Shown piece by piece: positions 48,841 through 61,617 of a DNA stretch of 64,000 nucleotides (the stretch's first letter is position 1; each line of letters opens with the position of its first letter). Made by a program: the position numbers and the translations under genes. The notes under the pieces were generated by a model. The model worked only from the letters and a program-made list of their open reading frames with translations, searched no databases and was not told where the DNA came from. Source of the stretch: Sipunculus nudus (taxonomy: Eukaryota; Annelida; Sipuncula; Golfingiida; Sipunculidae); NCBI GenBank assembly GCA_026874595.1, contig CM049313.1:35865159-35929158 (forward strand), written 5' to 3'.

Positions 48841-49380
48841 ACTAAAGAATGAATGAATAAATGAATGAGTGAATGAATGAATGAATGACCGGCTTCTGTG
48901 GCTTCAGGGTGGGCGCCCTGCAGGCTTAATGGGAAGGTCGTGCTCAAAGGCGGTGCTTCACCCACAAACGATTCCCCTTCTCGAGGACTCCTCGGTGATA
49001 TGACCAAGCAATTGGAACGATACACTCCCAGGGCCCGCAGTTGCAGTAGTCACCGGGCCTGGTTGACACTAAGAAAAAAAAAGAGAGGAAGCGTGTGTTA
49101 TACGGTCCCGTCAAGCAGTCCGAGACCGATATGGAATTTTGTAGGTGTGCACATACTGAGTTAATCGTGCATTAAAAATTGGAGGCGGTTACATACAACA
49201 AATATATATGAATGAATAATGAATGAATGAATGGATCGATGAATGAATTGATGAATGTTTGCATGAAAGAAAGAATGAATGAACTGGCGAAAGTTTAAAT
49301 GGATGGATGAATGAACAGACGAATGAATAAATAAATGAAGGAATGGGCTAAAGGGTGAATAGATGACAGAATGGACATGA
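48841..49380. repeat. (GAAT)n microsatellite interrupted by a ~320-bp GC-rich insert
   Basis: GAAT/GAAC tetramers occupy about 48805-48888 and resume at 49208-49380. Between them lies a GC-rich segment with an A-run at 49070-49081 and no tetramers. This looks like an insertion of a dispersed element into the microsatellite, but its ends and family are not identified. Frames of 79 and 88 codons across it are not recognisable. Confidence 0.6.
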
Positions 49381-49489
49381 ATGCATTTTTTTTTTCAATG
49401 CAGAGTCTAATTATGAATAGATAAGAAAATATATTATACCTGCATGGTGTACATACAGACATATATATAAGGTAAGCATAAAAGAGAAA

Positions 49490-49930
49490 AAAATATTTGT
49501 TTCTGTATAAAGGCTCTAATATTTGTGTTGAGACAAACCCTCTTCTATATTCTAAATAATCCTTCTGATGTTTATTTCTGCATTAGCTCTTTGACAGTTG
49601 TTTCTATAGTAACCTTCCGATATATGTTTCTATATAAATCTTTAGCATCTGTTTGTATGTATTGACCCTAAGATGTCGATTTCTTTATTAAACCTTTGAT
49701 ATTTGTTTCTGTATTAACCCTTTAATATATATTTTTCTTTTCAATCCACTGATATCTTTTTTCTATATAAACCCTTGAATTTTGTGTCTTTTTAAAAGTC
49801 TGATATATGTTTCTTTATAAATCTTCTGTTTTTCTGTTTTCATATAAACCCTCTCATGTTAATAGAAGCACACTGATACATAACTCTAAATGTGAACCCT
49901 CAGATATCCCATTCTTTATGAACCCTTATT
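49490..49930. repeat. Degenerate ~28-bp minisatellite
   Basis: Repeated phrases of the form TGATATTTGTTTCTGTATTA followed by ACCCTT occur about every 27-30 bp with many substitutions (clearest at 49690-49860). It is an old, unhomogenised array, unlike arrays 1-3. Confidence 0.75.
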
Positions 49931-49933
49931 TCG

Positions 49934-49940
<7 letters not shown>

Positions 49941-49978
<38 letters not shown>
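49941..49978. repeat. (AT)n microsatellite
   Basis: About 38 bp of AT dinucleotide at the end of the decayed minisatellite. Confidence 0.93.
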
Positions 49979-49979
<1 letters not shown>

Positions 49980-50140
49980 ATTAATAAGATATTTAAGTTG
50001 AAAACTGTGAAAGAAGCATTAATTCTTACCGGATTTTTTATTGATATTTAAGTATTTCCATGTAATTTTTTCTGACTACTGTGTCACATCAGTCATTCAT
50101 TTTAGTCACATTGCTGAAGCTCAATAAAAAACGCTGATTG

Positions 50141-50157
50141 CAGCGCCGCCTGGTGGG
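50141..50157 (-). promoter_or_regulatory. CTCF-like site
   Basis: The minus strand reads CCCACCAGGCGGCGCTG. This fits the bilaterian CTCF core CCASYAGRKGGCRS at 13 of 14 positions. Binding is inferred. Confidence 0.4.
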
Positions 50158-50361
50158 TAGTTTTTAAAGGAATCTGGAGGAAGGATGACATGTCTTTGGA
50201 ATTCTTTATTCCAGCAAGGCTTTATGAAATGAACAGGAATCAATTCATATTCCAATCAACTTAACTTTTATATTTCAGAATTTCCGGGGTTCTAAATTAA
50301 TGATTTTTTTTTGCATTCGTTAACACCTACCCACACCTGCACCCTATCACCCACGCCAACA

Positions 50362-50362
<1 letters not shown>

Positions 50363-50408
<46 letters not shown>

Positions 50409-50411
50409 ATG

Positions 50412-50456
<45 letters not shown>
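50363..50456. repeat. (CA)n plus (AT)n microsatellites
   Basis: A CA run at 50363-50401 and an AT run at 50412-50456, separated by about ten bases. Confidence 0.95.
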
Positions 50457-50459
<3 letters not shown>

Positions 50460-50749
50460 TTCATTTTCATAACACATACTTATCTGAAACCTCAGATGTT
50501 TTAATATTCAGATGAATTTTTCATTTTTTATTGATTTTTTATTATGTATATTTAAGCAGCATTGACAACTCCCTTTAATTCCATTCATTTTTTAATGTTA
50601 TACATAGTGTAAGCCATCGCATGCAAACACCCCTTCCATATGTCTTTCCCGTCGCATGCATGTGAATAATTGGCCAGATAATGTTTCTTGTGTGTTTTTC
50701 TCGACTTTTCCTGATTTCATGAATTACGTTTCCTTCGGAGTCTTTTTAC

Positions 50750-51760
50750 ACACAAAGCTCGTGTGATTAGCTCATTAAGTGACAATTATCACTGCCGTGA
50801 AAGTTGCAAAGTAGGCGTAGTGGCGGCATTGCCACAACACTCCACGGCTCGACATCTGTGATCGCCATGCGCATGTGTGAGGGCAGACGCGCGCGTTTCG
50901 CCAACTCGTGCCAGACGACATGGCACGTGCTCGCGTACCGTACTCACGCAAAACACGAGTTTGATAAAAACTTTCATCCCCTCCTCAAATTGTCTGAATA
51001 CGGCGTGTAACCTTTCTTTTCCTGTGAAATTAGGCTAATTCTAATCAAAGTGGATGTGGGGGGATTAATATTATATGGGAGGGCGCCATGCACGTCACAC
51101 ACAGACGCCCGTCAGAAGGTTTGAGGGATGACAGACTTACATGCAACCGTGCTATTCGCCCACTAATAGTTATTTATTTGACTTCTTTTCCACAACCACA
51201 ATTTATGAGTTTGCGGACTCGGCTACCATAACGTATGACAGTAAGTCCTATCTTGTTTTTACAGGGCCAGGCATAACATGGTCGCCCCTTGATTGACTTT
51301 TCAGCATCTGACTCGAGAGGCCACCGGCTCATCTATAGACCTGGGCTCTTGGCCATAGTGGAGTGATTTGGCTGCGCTATAATGCACTTAAGTAAATCAG
51401 TTTCGGCCTGCTTAGATTTGGGTAATGGACTTTTCATTTTTCCGAGCGCTCCTCTTTACTGCTCTCTAAATTCATTTGATGCCCGTTTTATAGCCGCACA
51501 GTAAAGATGACGTAGAGACGGGACCGACAGAAATGATTGCTTAGTATTAAGTGTAATTGCCCGAATGACGCAGGGCGACATCGGTCGAGGTTGTATACCT
51601 ATAAACTACTTGTCTTGTACATGGGTCTCAGGCCTGCCAGCGACCTGCCATGTCAAGTCCACTGGGCTGTCCCTCCCCTTATGACATTAAGGCCTTTTCC
51701 TGAGGGTTAACATGGGTAAAGCGATTTGGTCATTTCCCGTGCCTCTCAAACATACCGTTA
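50750..51760. promoter_or_regulatory. Candidate regulatory island, CpG-containing
   Basis: Unique DNA with a CpG-dense core at about 50810-50960 (GCGCGCG, CATGCGCATG resembling an NRF1 half-site pair, GGCACGTGC). It is preceded by clustered homeodomain/NKX-like motifs (TGATTAG, ATTAAGTG, ACAATTAT at 50764-50790). A second motif-rich stretch lies at 51420-51600 (ATTAAGTGTAATTG, GATGACGTA). No coding domain is recognised in the 62- and 68-codon opposite-strand frames. It may be a promoter or enhancer. Confidence 0.3.
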
Positions 51761-52000
51761 ATTGAAACATATTTGTTTTTCTTTATCATTTACCTACTTT
51801 CATGTTTATCTTCATGCTTGTCCCCCCTTATTTAGGCATGGAAATAACATATATATCATCGTCACAATAAGAGAATATTATTGAAAATAATTCACGTATA
51901 TATTTAAGAAAAGTTTGTGACGCTGCACAATCAAGAAAAGAAATTGAGCCCAACTGGAGCACGTATTAATATATTAATTGTAAGATTCATCAGCACACAC

Positions 52001-52001
<1 letters not shown>

Positions 52002-52052
<51 letters not shown>

Positions 52053-52060
52053 CAGAGAGA
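52002..52060. repeat. (GA)n microsatellite
   Basis: About 45 bp of GA dinucleotide, then GGGAGAGACAGAGAGA. Frames on both strands through it are artefacts. Confidence 0.95.
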
Positions 52061-52430
52061 TTTGCTGACCGTGGGATTCTGTGCACTTTGCGGCCTCGGG
52101 GCAGGGGAGGGCGGACTCGGACATTCCGCACCCGCAAATATACGTGCCCTCGGAAAATAAGTACACAATAAAGGAAAGGTTTGTGGTCACCGACGACAGC
52201 CGCGGGGGAAAACCAAAACGTAAAGGATCAGCCCAAGGTCACATTAACGCAGCTGCCGAGAATTTGAACATGAGGGGGGAGGGTGTGTTGTGATCACGTG
52301 ACCTAGAGGTATTCCCGCGCAAAGCACCTTGATCTCAAGTGTTACCCACAATGCACCTGCCGGCCAATGGCCCTCGTGTCACCCCTTTCCTTTGATAACG
52401 TGAGTCCAGCCATGTCGCTTGTGGCATCGC
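52061..52430. promoter_or_regulatory. Candidate promoter-like block
   Basis: A GC-rich block containing ATCACGTGACC (E-box/CLEAR-like, 52293-52303), TTCCCGCGC (E2F-like, about 52312), GCCAATGGC (CCAAT box, about 52364) and CCTTTGATAACG (TCF/LEF-like, about 52388). This combination is typical of promoters. No transcript start or open gene downstream could be identified. Confidence 0.3.
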
Positions 52431-54629
52431 TGTTCTGAAAAGGTCAAAATGTTTATCCTGCAGCGTGCAATAACATTTAGCGTGTGTCTGTCAGTGTCAT
52501 TGCCTAACCCTATGTCACTTTTCCGGTATGGACTTGTTAACTTTTTGCCCAAATTGCCCCCAGCAGATAGTCACACCTGTATTCCAAACAAATGTCTGCC
52601 CCTCTTGTCCCTGTGATGTTTATACCCACCTGTCCGAACCAGGTCTCCCAGCACTGAGATCAATTCCTGGATTTTCTTTGATTTTATACAAGGGATGCGA
52701 ATTTAACCCTTTAGCACTGTACACATTTATACCTGGGACTGGGTACACTAGTAGAATCTAGGTAAGTATAGAAGTGCCACAGAAATTTCACAGAGAAAAC
52801 TTTATTAAAGCAGTAAATCCATACACTTATTTAGCTTCTGTGGCTTAGATAATTGACGAAGCCATAATAAAGGTGTATTTCTCATCTTATTTTTTAATCT
52901 AAATATATATTTTGGGCTCATGTAACTGTCATATAGGAATGAAGGTCACGTCACTGCTTGTCATATGCACGTTTCAAGTTAATTATGCATTAACTTATCA
53001 GCAGTTCTTGCACTGATATACCATTTCATTCAATTCTTTGAATTCCAATCGTGGTCTATAGCATCCAGTAAAATTTTAAAAAAATTATAAAAATGAAGTA
53101 TAGTATAAATGTTGTATATCATCATGTAGAAAATAATGTTTTATAAAAAATATTATGATAAAATGAGAGGGGCTTCGGATTCCATGAGTTTTCTTATCCC
53201 AAAATAAAAAAAATCAAATATATCCATACAATAGCAGTTTTGTCTATTGCCCCACATCTTGTATAAAATAATTTTGTGGACACATGTTGCATGACTTTAG
53301 CAATAAGTTTTTCTTACCCATACAATATTTCGCTCTCACACACCCGATGTCGTAAACTTCAAGAGGCCGCAAAGACGACTTGGTTACACATTTAAGTACA
53401 CAATAGCAACACGTGTTTTCGTCTATAATAGCATTGTGCATCAGAGGCAAAGATCTACCGTAAATCAACCAGGGCGCTTGTATGCCGTAATCTTACACTA
53501 CAACGTAGCACCACCAACTACCGGCACCCTGCAGCCTGACATCGCTTCTAAATTTCTTTAATGTGGCGTTTTGTCAATTACTTGACCAGCTCGAGAATGG
53601 TCGTGAAGTTTTTTCCATGCTTGCTCCCATGCTAACAATGGGTCTTTATTAGCCCGGGGTTGAGAGTCAAGCCGAAAGTTAATTGTTGGCGGAGCTCTCT
53701 CGCGTTCTTATTCACGACGCCTCAAACATTATCACTCCCTAAACATAACTTTTCACTCTCTCCTGAAGAAGGAAAAAAATACTTAGCCATCTTTTCCACA
53801 GTGAATGATTTTTTTCTTTCCCGTTTATTATCACAACGTTTCCATCATGAAAACTAAATATATAAATTACAATATATATTCTTTGAAAAGGTATAATAAA
53901 TAAGGTATAAATGTTAAATAAGAGATTTGGATTTACGTTTTCATATATAATATGTGTATATGCATGCATACCTGTGTGTCTGTGTGAAAAAACTCAATCT
54001 CATATAATTCCTTTTATGCCATAATGAAAATAACGTATAAATAGCGCTCTCGGAATATGTCAAGAAAATTATGAAATGAAAAAGTTCGATGTAAATATAC
54101 ATGCAGTTCTTGCATATCGCATTCTCGAAATGTTGTTGACGCTCCCTAAACAATTGCTCGAAATTTAAAACCGAAAACTCAAAAAAGAAATTATTGTGAA
54201 TATGCGAAAAAAATACGATTGACGTGATTGATTGTCTATACTTGTGCATGTAAGTTTCATGCATGCAAATATTTATAGACATATGCCTATATACCTATAT
54301 ATGTCTTAAATGGAGGGTTTAAATAATGTGAATATATATTCATGTATATACATGCATGCATGCGTGTGTGTCTTATACAATACCACATCATTTTATACAG
54401 CGTAAAATCCACTTATATATAGTGTTTCGTATGTTTTATTAGAAATTTTTTCCACATTTGGAAGGTAAATATTTCCGATATAATTTCTAATCAGTTAACA
54501 TGTTTATATGTGCTTTGAAGCACATGCATGTATCTATACTCAATCTATATCTATACTGGAAACAATGACCGTTTCACATATTATTTAATCATATCTTTTT
54601 TTCTCCAATACGCTTCAGCATTGAGATTT

Positions 54630-54631
<2 letters not shown>
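52431..54631. other. Intergenic DNA
   Basis: A 77-codon frame at 52528-52761 has two CPxC-type pairs (CPNCPQ, CPSCPC) and is followed directly by GTAAGT at 52762, but its stop codon precedes the junction and no zinc-finger family is recognised. The remainder is AT-rich DNA with no assignable feature. Confidence 0.4.

Positions 54632-54697
<66 letters not shown>
54632..54697. repeat. (AT)n microsatellite
   Basis: About 66 bp of pure AT dinucleotide, among the longest in the window. Confidence 0.95.
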
Positions 54698-54700
<3 letters not shown>

Positions 54701-55440
54701 TTTTCATCTACATGCTTATACTGCAATACCGTTATATTTATATAGTGCATCGCTGTAAAAAAAAAGAATTAAGAAAGAAAATTGGTTAATAAAATTATAA
54801 TTAGGCAGACATAATCAGCCAACCATATTACCTATAATCTAGAGAGTGAAACATAACGTTTTAATAAAATGGCTCCGATAATACTTATCTACTATTTACT
54901 GGTCTTCTGATTATAATTAAATCTTCTGATTATAATTAATTTTAAGGGCGAACCCTTATAAATATTTCATGTATATGTATATATGCAAATATATATTTTA
55001 TAATATATACAATATATTATATGTTTGCTTGATGAATCATATAAGTAATATATACGTGGATTATCTGGCTTCAATCACTTGCCTTTAACAATTTATCAGT
55101 ATTTTATTTTAGTTTATTTATAGTAGTGTTTTTTCTTGTTTTGGCGTTCATTTCTTCCTTATATACGAGTACAATGCAAGATATAGCGCGTGTGAGAAGG
55201 GGGGGGGGTATGTGGATACATGAGTTCCCATTAAAAAAACTGACGTACGATCCCTCATGTGCAAAAAGTGCAATGGCCGGGGTACGTTTGGAATAACCTG
55301 GGTAAATAGGCTATTGCATGATAATTCGATTAGGGCCCTGCCTTTGATCAATGAATTTGGTATTTTTTTCTAACTTCCTTGATAAGATGTGTTGTATCTT
55401 TGCACGTAGAAGTCAGGTTTAGATACAAGCACGCAGGCTC
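54698..55440. other. AT-rich intergenic DNA
   Basis: Contains the near-tandem phrase TCTTCTGATTATAATTAA twice (about 54903 and 54922) and a 10-bp poly(G) run at 55199-55208. Confidence 0.5.
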
Positions 55441-56660
55441 GCGGCCAGGAGGGGGCGTCCTCGAACAGGGACTAATGCGTGCATGTCGAAATGTGATTAC
55501 CAGCTAGCCTGGTTTTTGAAAACTGCGGCAGGTGTATTTTTCTTTTCTTCGGATAAGTGACCAGGGACTGACGTTGCAGTCAACAGCCCTGGAAGACGGC
55601 TGCACAATCTGGATCAGCTCAGAATGCCACTAACTGGAGCAGCAGAGGTTGTGCAGCATCTGACACAGCAGCAGCCACAAACAACCTCCCTTCTGATGTC
55701 CTGGTCCCCCCTGTCATGCGGCTATTTATCGAGATGTTACTTTATGGGCCTGGTCTCTTGGGCATCTTAAAAGGGATTAAATGAAAATTTTATTTTACCT
55801 GTGGAAGTGGTGTTTTAACCTTTTCCAAATTGCCCCATGATGCCTTGCGTTGCCATGCTGGGCTGCGGCAGGAAGATAAGCCGCTCATTGGAGGGTGGGT
55901 TGGTAAAACGATCCCCCGGCGACTCGTAAAGTCTTCCCAAACAATCAATGCGGTTTTGACTGTGGGTCTTTGCTCGGCCACAACACCAGAAGTCTGTGAC
56001 TGTTATATATGGCTGGTTGGCTTCCAGCAGCTTAGCATGTGTGTACGGTGCCACAGCGTTCTACTTTCATCGCCCTTTCCTCAATTAAAATATCTTCTAA
56101 ATTTATATAGTGGTCGATTGGGTCATCTTCTGACCTGTGTGTCAGCGGACCCATTTTCCGGCATCCAGTTTATGTAATTTTGATGATTTTCTCCGTGAAT
56201 CCCCTTAACAGCCTAGTCACGTTTATAAGACAACACTTAATGCCGGCGTAATTGACCTTCCTCTTCGGTCAAGGTCATGTATACGTTATATGGTTCTGTG
56301 AATGGAAGAAATTCCGCTTTTATATAGGACCACGTTCAGTTACCCTTGGGTGCCATGATTATCAATGACTGGGAGCTAAACGTTTACCCGGCCCTTGCCT
56401 TAATATCTAGTTCAAGGGACTTCGCCATTAACAGGGTATGCTATCTCGCTTTATAATGCAATTAAACGGACTTAGTGCAGTGAGTGAATCCTTCGAGAAC
56501 CGTAAGCCGGTATATGACCAATAAGAAAATATTGTTTATTTTATGCGGGCCTACTTTGGACTTGATACCATTTATTGCTAAACGCTAATATGTCGAGCTA
56601 ACACCTATATAATAGACCGTTTCGCATGTGTATTTAGTGCTATTTATCAACTGAACCCAC
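55441..56660. promoter_or_regulatory. Candidate regulatory block, GC-richer unique DNA
   Basis: Begins with a strong CTCF-like site CCAGGAGGGGGCGT (55445-55458). It continues as unique, balanced-composition sequence with an open stretch at about 55580-55770 that includes a glutamine-rich run (HLTQQQPQ) in one frame. No domain is recognised, and overlapping frames on opposite strands (55790-56177) are unremarkable. It could contain an unrecognised exon. Confidence 0.25.
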
Positions 56661-58358
56661 CATGTGTATATATTTTATGTGATTGATTTAAGTTTGGTTT
56701 TAAAATTTTATCTTCAGTTAAGTATGAAATTTGATAACTTTTTATTAATGTCATAATCATTTTTATGATTAAGAGTATACAAATTAATACAAGTTATTGG
56801 ACATTACCAGCAGATTATTATTTTTTTTAACAATTCAGTAATCAACTAGAAAATTCCAAAAATTTTAAATACTTTGTTTTTATTTTTATTTTTTAAAACA
56901 GAATATTATCTGGAATGAGATTCTGGTTTCAAAGAAAGAATGAGCATTCCGTGATATGATCGAAAATTAAGAAAAAAGATTAAGTGTGAATAATTATATA
57001 AATTATATTTATATCATTTTTGAAATAATTATGAATGAGTGCCTCGGTTTCAAGGTTAAAGTCCTATAAACTCGAATCTACATAAGGTTCCATCACTAAC
57101 TTCAATTTTTCATAGTTTTCCCCGTGACCCGCTAATGTGTCAGCCTAGTGAGTTGTGTAACCGTCAGATGATCAACGCTTTACGAATGTTCCTTACATTC
57201 AGCGCGTATAAATCAAATCGAGCGGGTCAGATCATTTGTTTTCCAAATATTAATAATAGCTGGCCAAACATGAAATCTAAACGTGCTTACTCTAGTAACT
57301 AGTGGTGTAATGTCCGTTTTACGAGCATGTCACCAAACCGTGACCGTGGAACATAAACAAGCCGCCTATTGTCAGATAATTTGTTGTCAAAATCTCATTC
57401 ACAATGTTAAAATCAACAAGCATTTAATTGGTACAACCATTAAGTTAGCCATAATGACCAGAAGCCGGTAGTTGTCTCGGTTTCACTGCTGGTTGGGGTG
57501 ACCCTCGTAGACCGGCTGTGTTTGTTCAGTGGTCTCCGTAATCGGTCTCCAAAGAACAACTCTGTTGGCCGACACAAACACCTATATTTCCCCATGAACC
57601 CCGCAAGACCGATGAGGCGTCATATTTTATCATATAACAGCTGGGTGATCATTTTTCATCTGTTCCGCTCGGCTCTGACAGTGTTTGCCTAACTCAAGCG
57701 CTTCTGCAAACCAAGAAAGTGCTTGTTCTAGCTGGCGGACCGAGGAACAGCTGTATGGAGGAATATTACTGGCAAACATGCGCGGAAACCGTGTGGCAAC
57801 CACGGAACGCATCCTGCAGGGGATAGAGTATCCAAACCAGTTTCCCGGACATCTGTATTATCCATTCCATTGATGAAACCTAATTCTTGGACAATTCTAC
57901 AAGCTATCATTACTGTTATCGTCCAAACACACATCCGACTATACATATAAAGAGAGCTAGCACAAATGCAAGAGTTATAAATATCATACTGTAAACGTAT
58001 GCTACTTTTGATGATTAAACGTTTTCATTTGTCGAATTATACGTATTTTATTATTTCTGTAAATTTAAATATTCAAAATATTAATTGGGATAAAAAACCT
58101 GCACCTCCTATACGGCAAAGTGAAATGATAATTTATGAAAAAGTTAAATATACAAAATCAAATTTGTCAATTAAACCCAAACTTTACTGCAGGCTAAACA
58201 TTTAATTATTAAATATGATAAAACAATTTCAAATACACAGATTCCAGTAATTAAAGAATCAGTTTTAATTGTCAAATGTTTTTTTTTACCATTCTCAGAT
58301 ACATGTACTTAGAGCTATTTCTAAAGGGAGATCATTTTTCTTTTCAATATATGATATG

Positions 58359-58361
<3 letters not shown>
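56661..58361. other. Intergenic DNA with a GC-richer patch at 57.1-57.9 kb
   Basis: 56661-57050 is AT-rich. 57100-57900 is less so and carries several short overlapping frames on both strands (57283-57471, 57498-57692, 57630-57946), none with a recognisable domain. 57950-58361 returns to AT-rich sequence. Confidence 0.45.

Positions 58362-58415
<54 letters not shown>
58362..58415. repeat. (AT)n microsatellite
   Basis: About 54 bp of AT dinucleotide. Confidence 0.95.
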
Positions 58416-58417
<2 letters not shown>

Positions 58418-58864
58418 CATATGATATAGAATTCTTAATTACCCCATAAGAATATATATTTTGGCGAATTATATACCAAACAGGGTCTTTAAATGTATAT
58501 AATTCTATGCTGCCGCAGGGAATGACGCAGAATTTGTTTGCTATTCATAAATACGTAACTCTACCATAATTGTGGAGAGCGTATCCAGCAACGAGAGAAT
58601 GGAGATTACCTATACCCTGGTCACGTGGGCCAGTTCTCGTTCAAGGTCACTTTTTTATACATGCTCTTTTACGTCAGGTTGTAGGTTTTTATTGAAGAAG
58701 CAAACCCTTTTTTCATCAGCAAATGTGATTATCAATAAATTTTACTTTGAAGTTATAAATACATTGTCTGCATGTCTGTTTGTTCATCCATCCCTGGCAA
58801 ATATCTCTACAAATTTGCATGGATGTGAACCAAGTGTTCTTTTAGTTTTAAAGTGATATATGAA

Positions 58865-58908
<44 letters not shown>

Positions 58909-59740
58909 AGAAATGATCTGCGGGAATGCATATATATATTTAGGCTTTTGAGTTTGTTTGAAAATGGTTGGATGATTATTGGAGGTGGAATCCTCCTCAG
59001 ACGGTCAGAAATTTTGGAAAAAATAAAACATATATGCATTTCCAATGAAGTATTTTTACCAATTTCCTTCTTAAATCACATGATGTACCACTAAAATACC
59101 AAAGACTGAATTTACAGAATCATGTTTGCCAAATTGATAAAATTTATATATTTAATAACTAATGTGAATTGCACTATAATGAATTCCTTTACTATTTTAC
59201 ATAAAAATGATCTATATTACTAAACACTCAACTGAAAAATAAGGTGCAAGTTGTTTTCACGTGAGGCATGTCGACACAGGAGAAATATATTGGACTTTCC
59301 ATGCAAATTGATGAATTTTGAAAGTGCCCCCCCCCCCGTTCCAAAACCTAATATATTCATCATACAGCAGAGAGAGAGAGAGAGCGCCACCTACAATCAT
59401 AACTTCGTTACTGAAATTGAAGTGTATACGACTCTGGGGATGCAGTATAAGGACTAATCGCAAAAAATACATTTTAAATGTATATCGCCATGCAACCTTT
59501 TTTGTCGTCACTCTGAAGATTATTGCTCAATCTGAATATTGGACAACAAGCAGGAGAAAAATTAGGACCTTTGGGTAAACAGTTCTCCGCTGCAAGGTCT
59601 TATTCCCTAAGACATCGAAAGATTTACTAATCTAAGCCCATATCTGTCAGAAGTTATGACCTGTCTGTATGTAGGCGATCAACTAAACCCAAAAAACGAA
59701 TGCGACACTGGAGGAATTTGGCTCCCAAGGGTTGTCGCCA
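58416..59740. other. Intergenic DNA
   Basis: Contains a (TA)n-(TG)n tract at 58865-58909, a C-run at 59327-59337, a short (GA)n at 59369-59384 and a CTCF-like core at 59384-59396. Frames here lack recognisable domains. Confidence 0.5.
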
Positions 59741-59741
59741 G

Positions 59742-59755
59742 GGGTCACGTGACCC
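59742..59755. promoter_or_regulatory. 14-bp palindromic CACGTG E-box
   Basis: GGGTCACGTGACCC is a perfect palindrome containing GTCACGTGAC, the CLEAR/M-type E-box bound by MiT/TFE or USF family bHLH-Zip factors in animals. A second GTCACGTGAC occurs at 61361-61370. Binding is inferred. Confidence 0.4.
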
Positions 59756-60318
59756 TTCGAGTAGATGCTCTAGTAAATAAGTGGATTTCTCCCGTTTTTT
59801 TCGTCTTCGGATACGCCTTGCCAAATTTCTGTCCTCCCAAGCAGGTCTTGCTAATGAACCAGAGATACTGCGAACAAGCATTCATGTTTTATCTGGGAAA
59901 TATCTATAGAGGCTAATATTCGTGTGGCATTGTGCAATTATTGGCATTACTTTGGGGATTTTCTTTGGCATTTTATGTCATTGCGTATTCTTCGAGCCTT
60001 ATTGACCGAATGCGTGTTGGGCGAAAACTTCACTTCGACTCTCCAAGATTTAAAAAAAAAAACTGTAGTTTTAAAATTTGGAGGGGGGCATGCTGCACAT
60101 GCAGTGGTTAACTATAAGAACTATATTCGAACCCTTCCAAAACCTTAAAGGCAATAATAGTGAATATTCCGGATAGAATCTCATAAAATTTGCTCTAATA
60201 ACTTGACGACAACTTGGATGCTTCAGAGCTCCTTGCTATATATCAAAAGTCACAAATAAAGATTTGATAATACCACTCTTATCATACGCATGGCTGCATG
60301 CACATAATCATGTACATG
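59756..60318. other. Intergenic DNA
   Basis: Overlapping frames at 59654-59916 (both strands) and 59924-60148 have no recognisable domain. Confidence 0.5.
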
Positions 60319-60540
60319 GCCTGGGCAGTCAAGCGTTAAATACTCGGCTCTCTCCGATGGCGACCAGGGTTCGATTCCCGGCTTGAGTAGTTTGTAGTGG
60401 CCCATACAAGGCCTCTGGTTTTTTCGGGGTCCTCTTGTTTCCTCTACCTCTATAGACTCTCTTTATTTACCGAACGTCACCACCTGAGCCTTGTTGAGTT
60501 ATAATAACCATTTATACATTCCATAAAAAAGTTTAAAATT
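60319..60540 (+). mobile_element. tRNA-derived SINE
   Basis: The head has an A-box-like TGGGCAGTCAAG (60323-60334) and a perfect B-box GGTTCGATTCCC (60368-60379) at tRNA-like spacing, within about 75 bp that could fold as a decayed tRNA. The body that follows (TTTTTTCGGGGTCCTCTTG, TTTCCTCTACC) resembles the TTTCTCCGGGTACTCCGG/TTTCCTCCCACC central domain common in molluscan and other animal SINEs. The 3' end is uncertain, near TACATTCCATAAAAAAG. Confidence 0.72.
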
Positions 60541-61617
60541 ATCAACCCTCATGCTATACAGACAATGCCACCGAGGGGCCATCATCAAATCCTTATCATA
60601 TTGAGAAGAAAAAACTTGCAAAACTATATAAACCATCCTATATATAGTATAAAGAAATCATTTCCATGCATTTTTTTTCAAATGAGGAAAATACTAAGAT
60701 GAATATAGATTGTGGCCGATAATTATTTACCAAACCAGACCCATCAAAGAAGCAAACTATTCAATTATAATAGTTTGTCTTCTCCATAGAGAATTCACTG
60801 AAATATAGAATTAAAAAGATTTTATCATATGATAAAAATTACTTTGATCTCCCTGATTCACCTGATGCCGGAAACTAAATATTGAAAAGACGATAAAAAC
60901 TGATTTACCCTTAACATTACAAAGCTTCTGTGTCAAATGTTACTGACTCGTTGGGATCTGTATCTTTGAGAAGTATTTGGTTTCAAGGATGTTTATATGA
61001 ATGAAAAGGACTCAGCATAATAAAGGACCGATTCTCTTTGTCCGTTATAAGTAAGATTATATCAAAAGAAGCGTAGGCACAATTCAACAAAACGGTAATC
61101 CATTACTGGAAACGAAACGAGGATAGGGTATTCAGTATGACAGCCTGTACAGATATAAGAAAAAGTCATACAATTAAAGAAATGTGTTTCTTTGTATGCA
61201 TAAAAATGTAGGTCAAGATGTCCACAACCCGATCTTCGTAAATGTAATTCATTGAAAAAGTAATCAGATCAGACCAAATATTTTGTCCTGTTGTTAACTT
61301 CCTTGCATAAAAATAGGCCCGCATGCCTTTTCATTAAAAAACCCAACACAATGGTGGCCTGTCACGTGACACAAGCATTCAGTATAAATGATATATATAT
61401 AATATATGAAAACGTCATCTTTCTTTGATGAGACATTGTTTAAAGTGATTCATGCAATTGGCTTAAATTTTAAGGTGTCCGCGGTGCAAACCCACCATTT
61501 GGGTGCAATATGGTAAAACCCGCTGTAAATTGTGAACATTTATCTGAAACTCAGGTACTCGCTCTGATATATATGAACTTTGCATATATAGATACAGATC
61601 CAGGATTATAGATAAGG
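60541..61617. other. Intergenic DNA
   Basis: AT-rich unique sequence. An E-box palindrome TGTCACGTGACA lies at 61360-61371. No assignable gene. Confidence 0.5.

Noticed and set aside
55580-55770. Glutamine-rich coding exon
   Set aside because: One frame is open and reads plausibly, but there is no clear acceptor or donor and no recognisable homology.
60319-60392. Functional tRNA gene
   Set aside because: The A and B boxes fit, but the acceptor stem is not paired and a SINE body follows, so it is a retroposon head.
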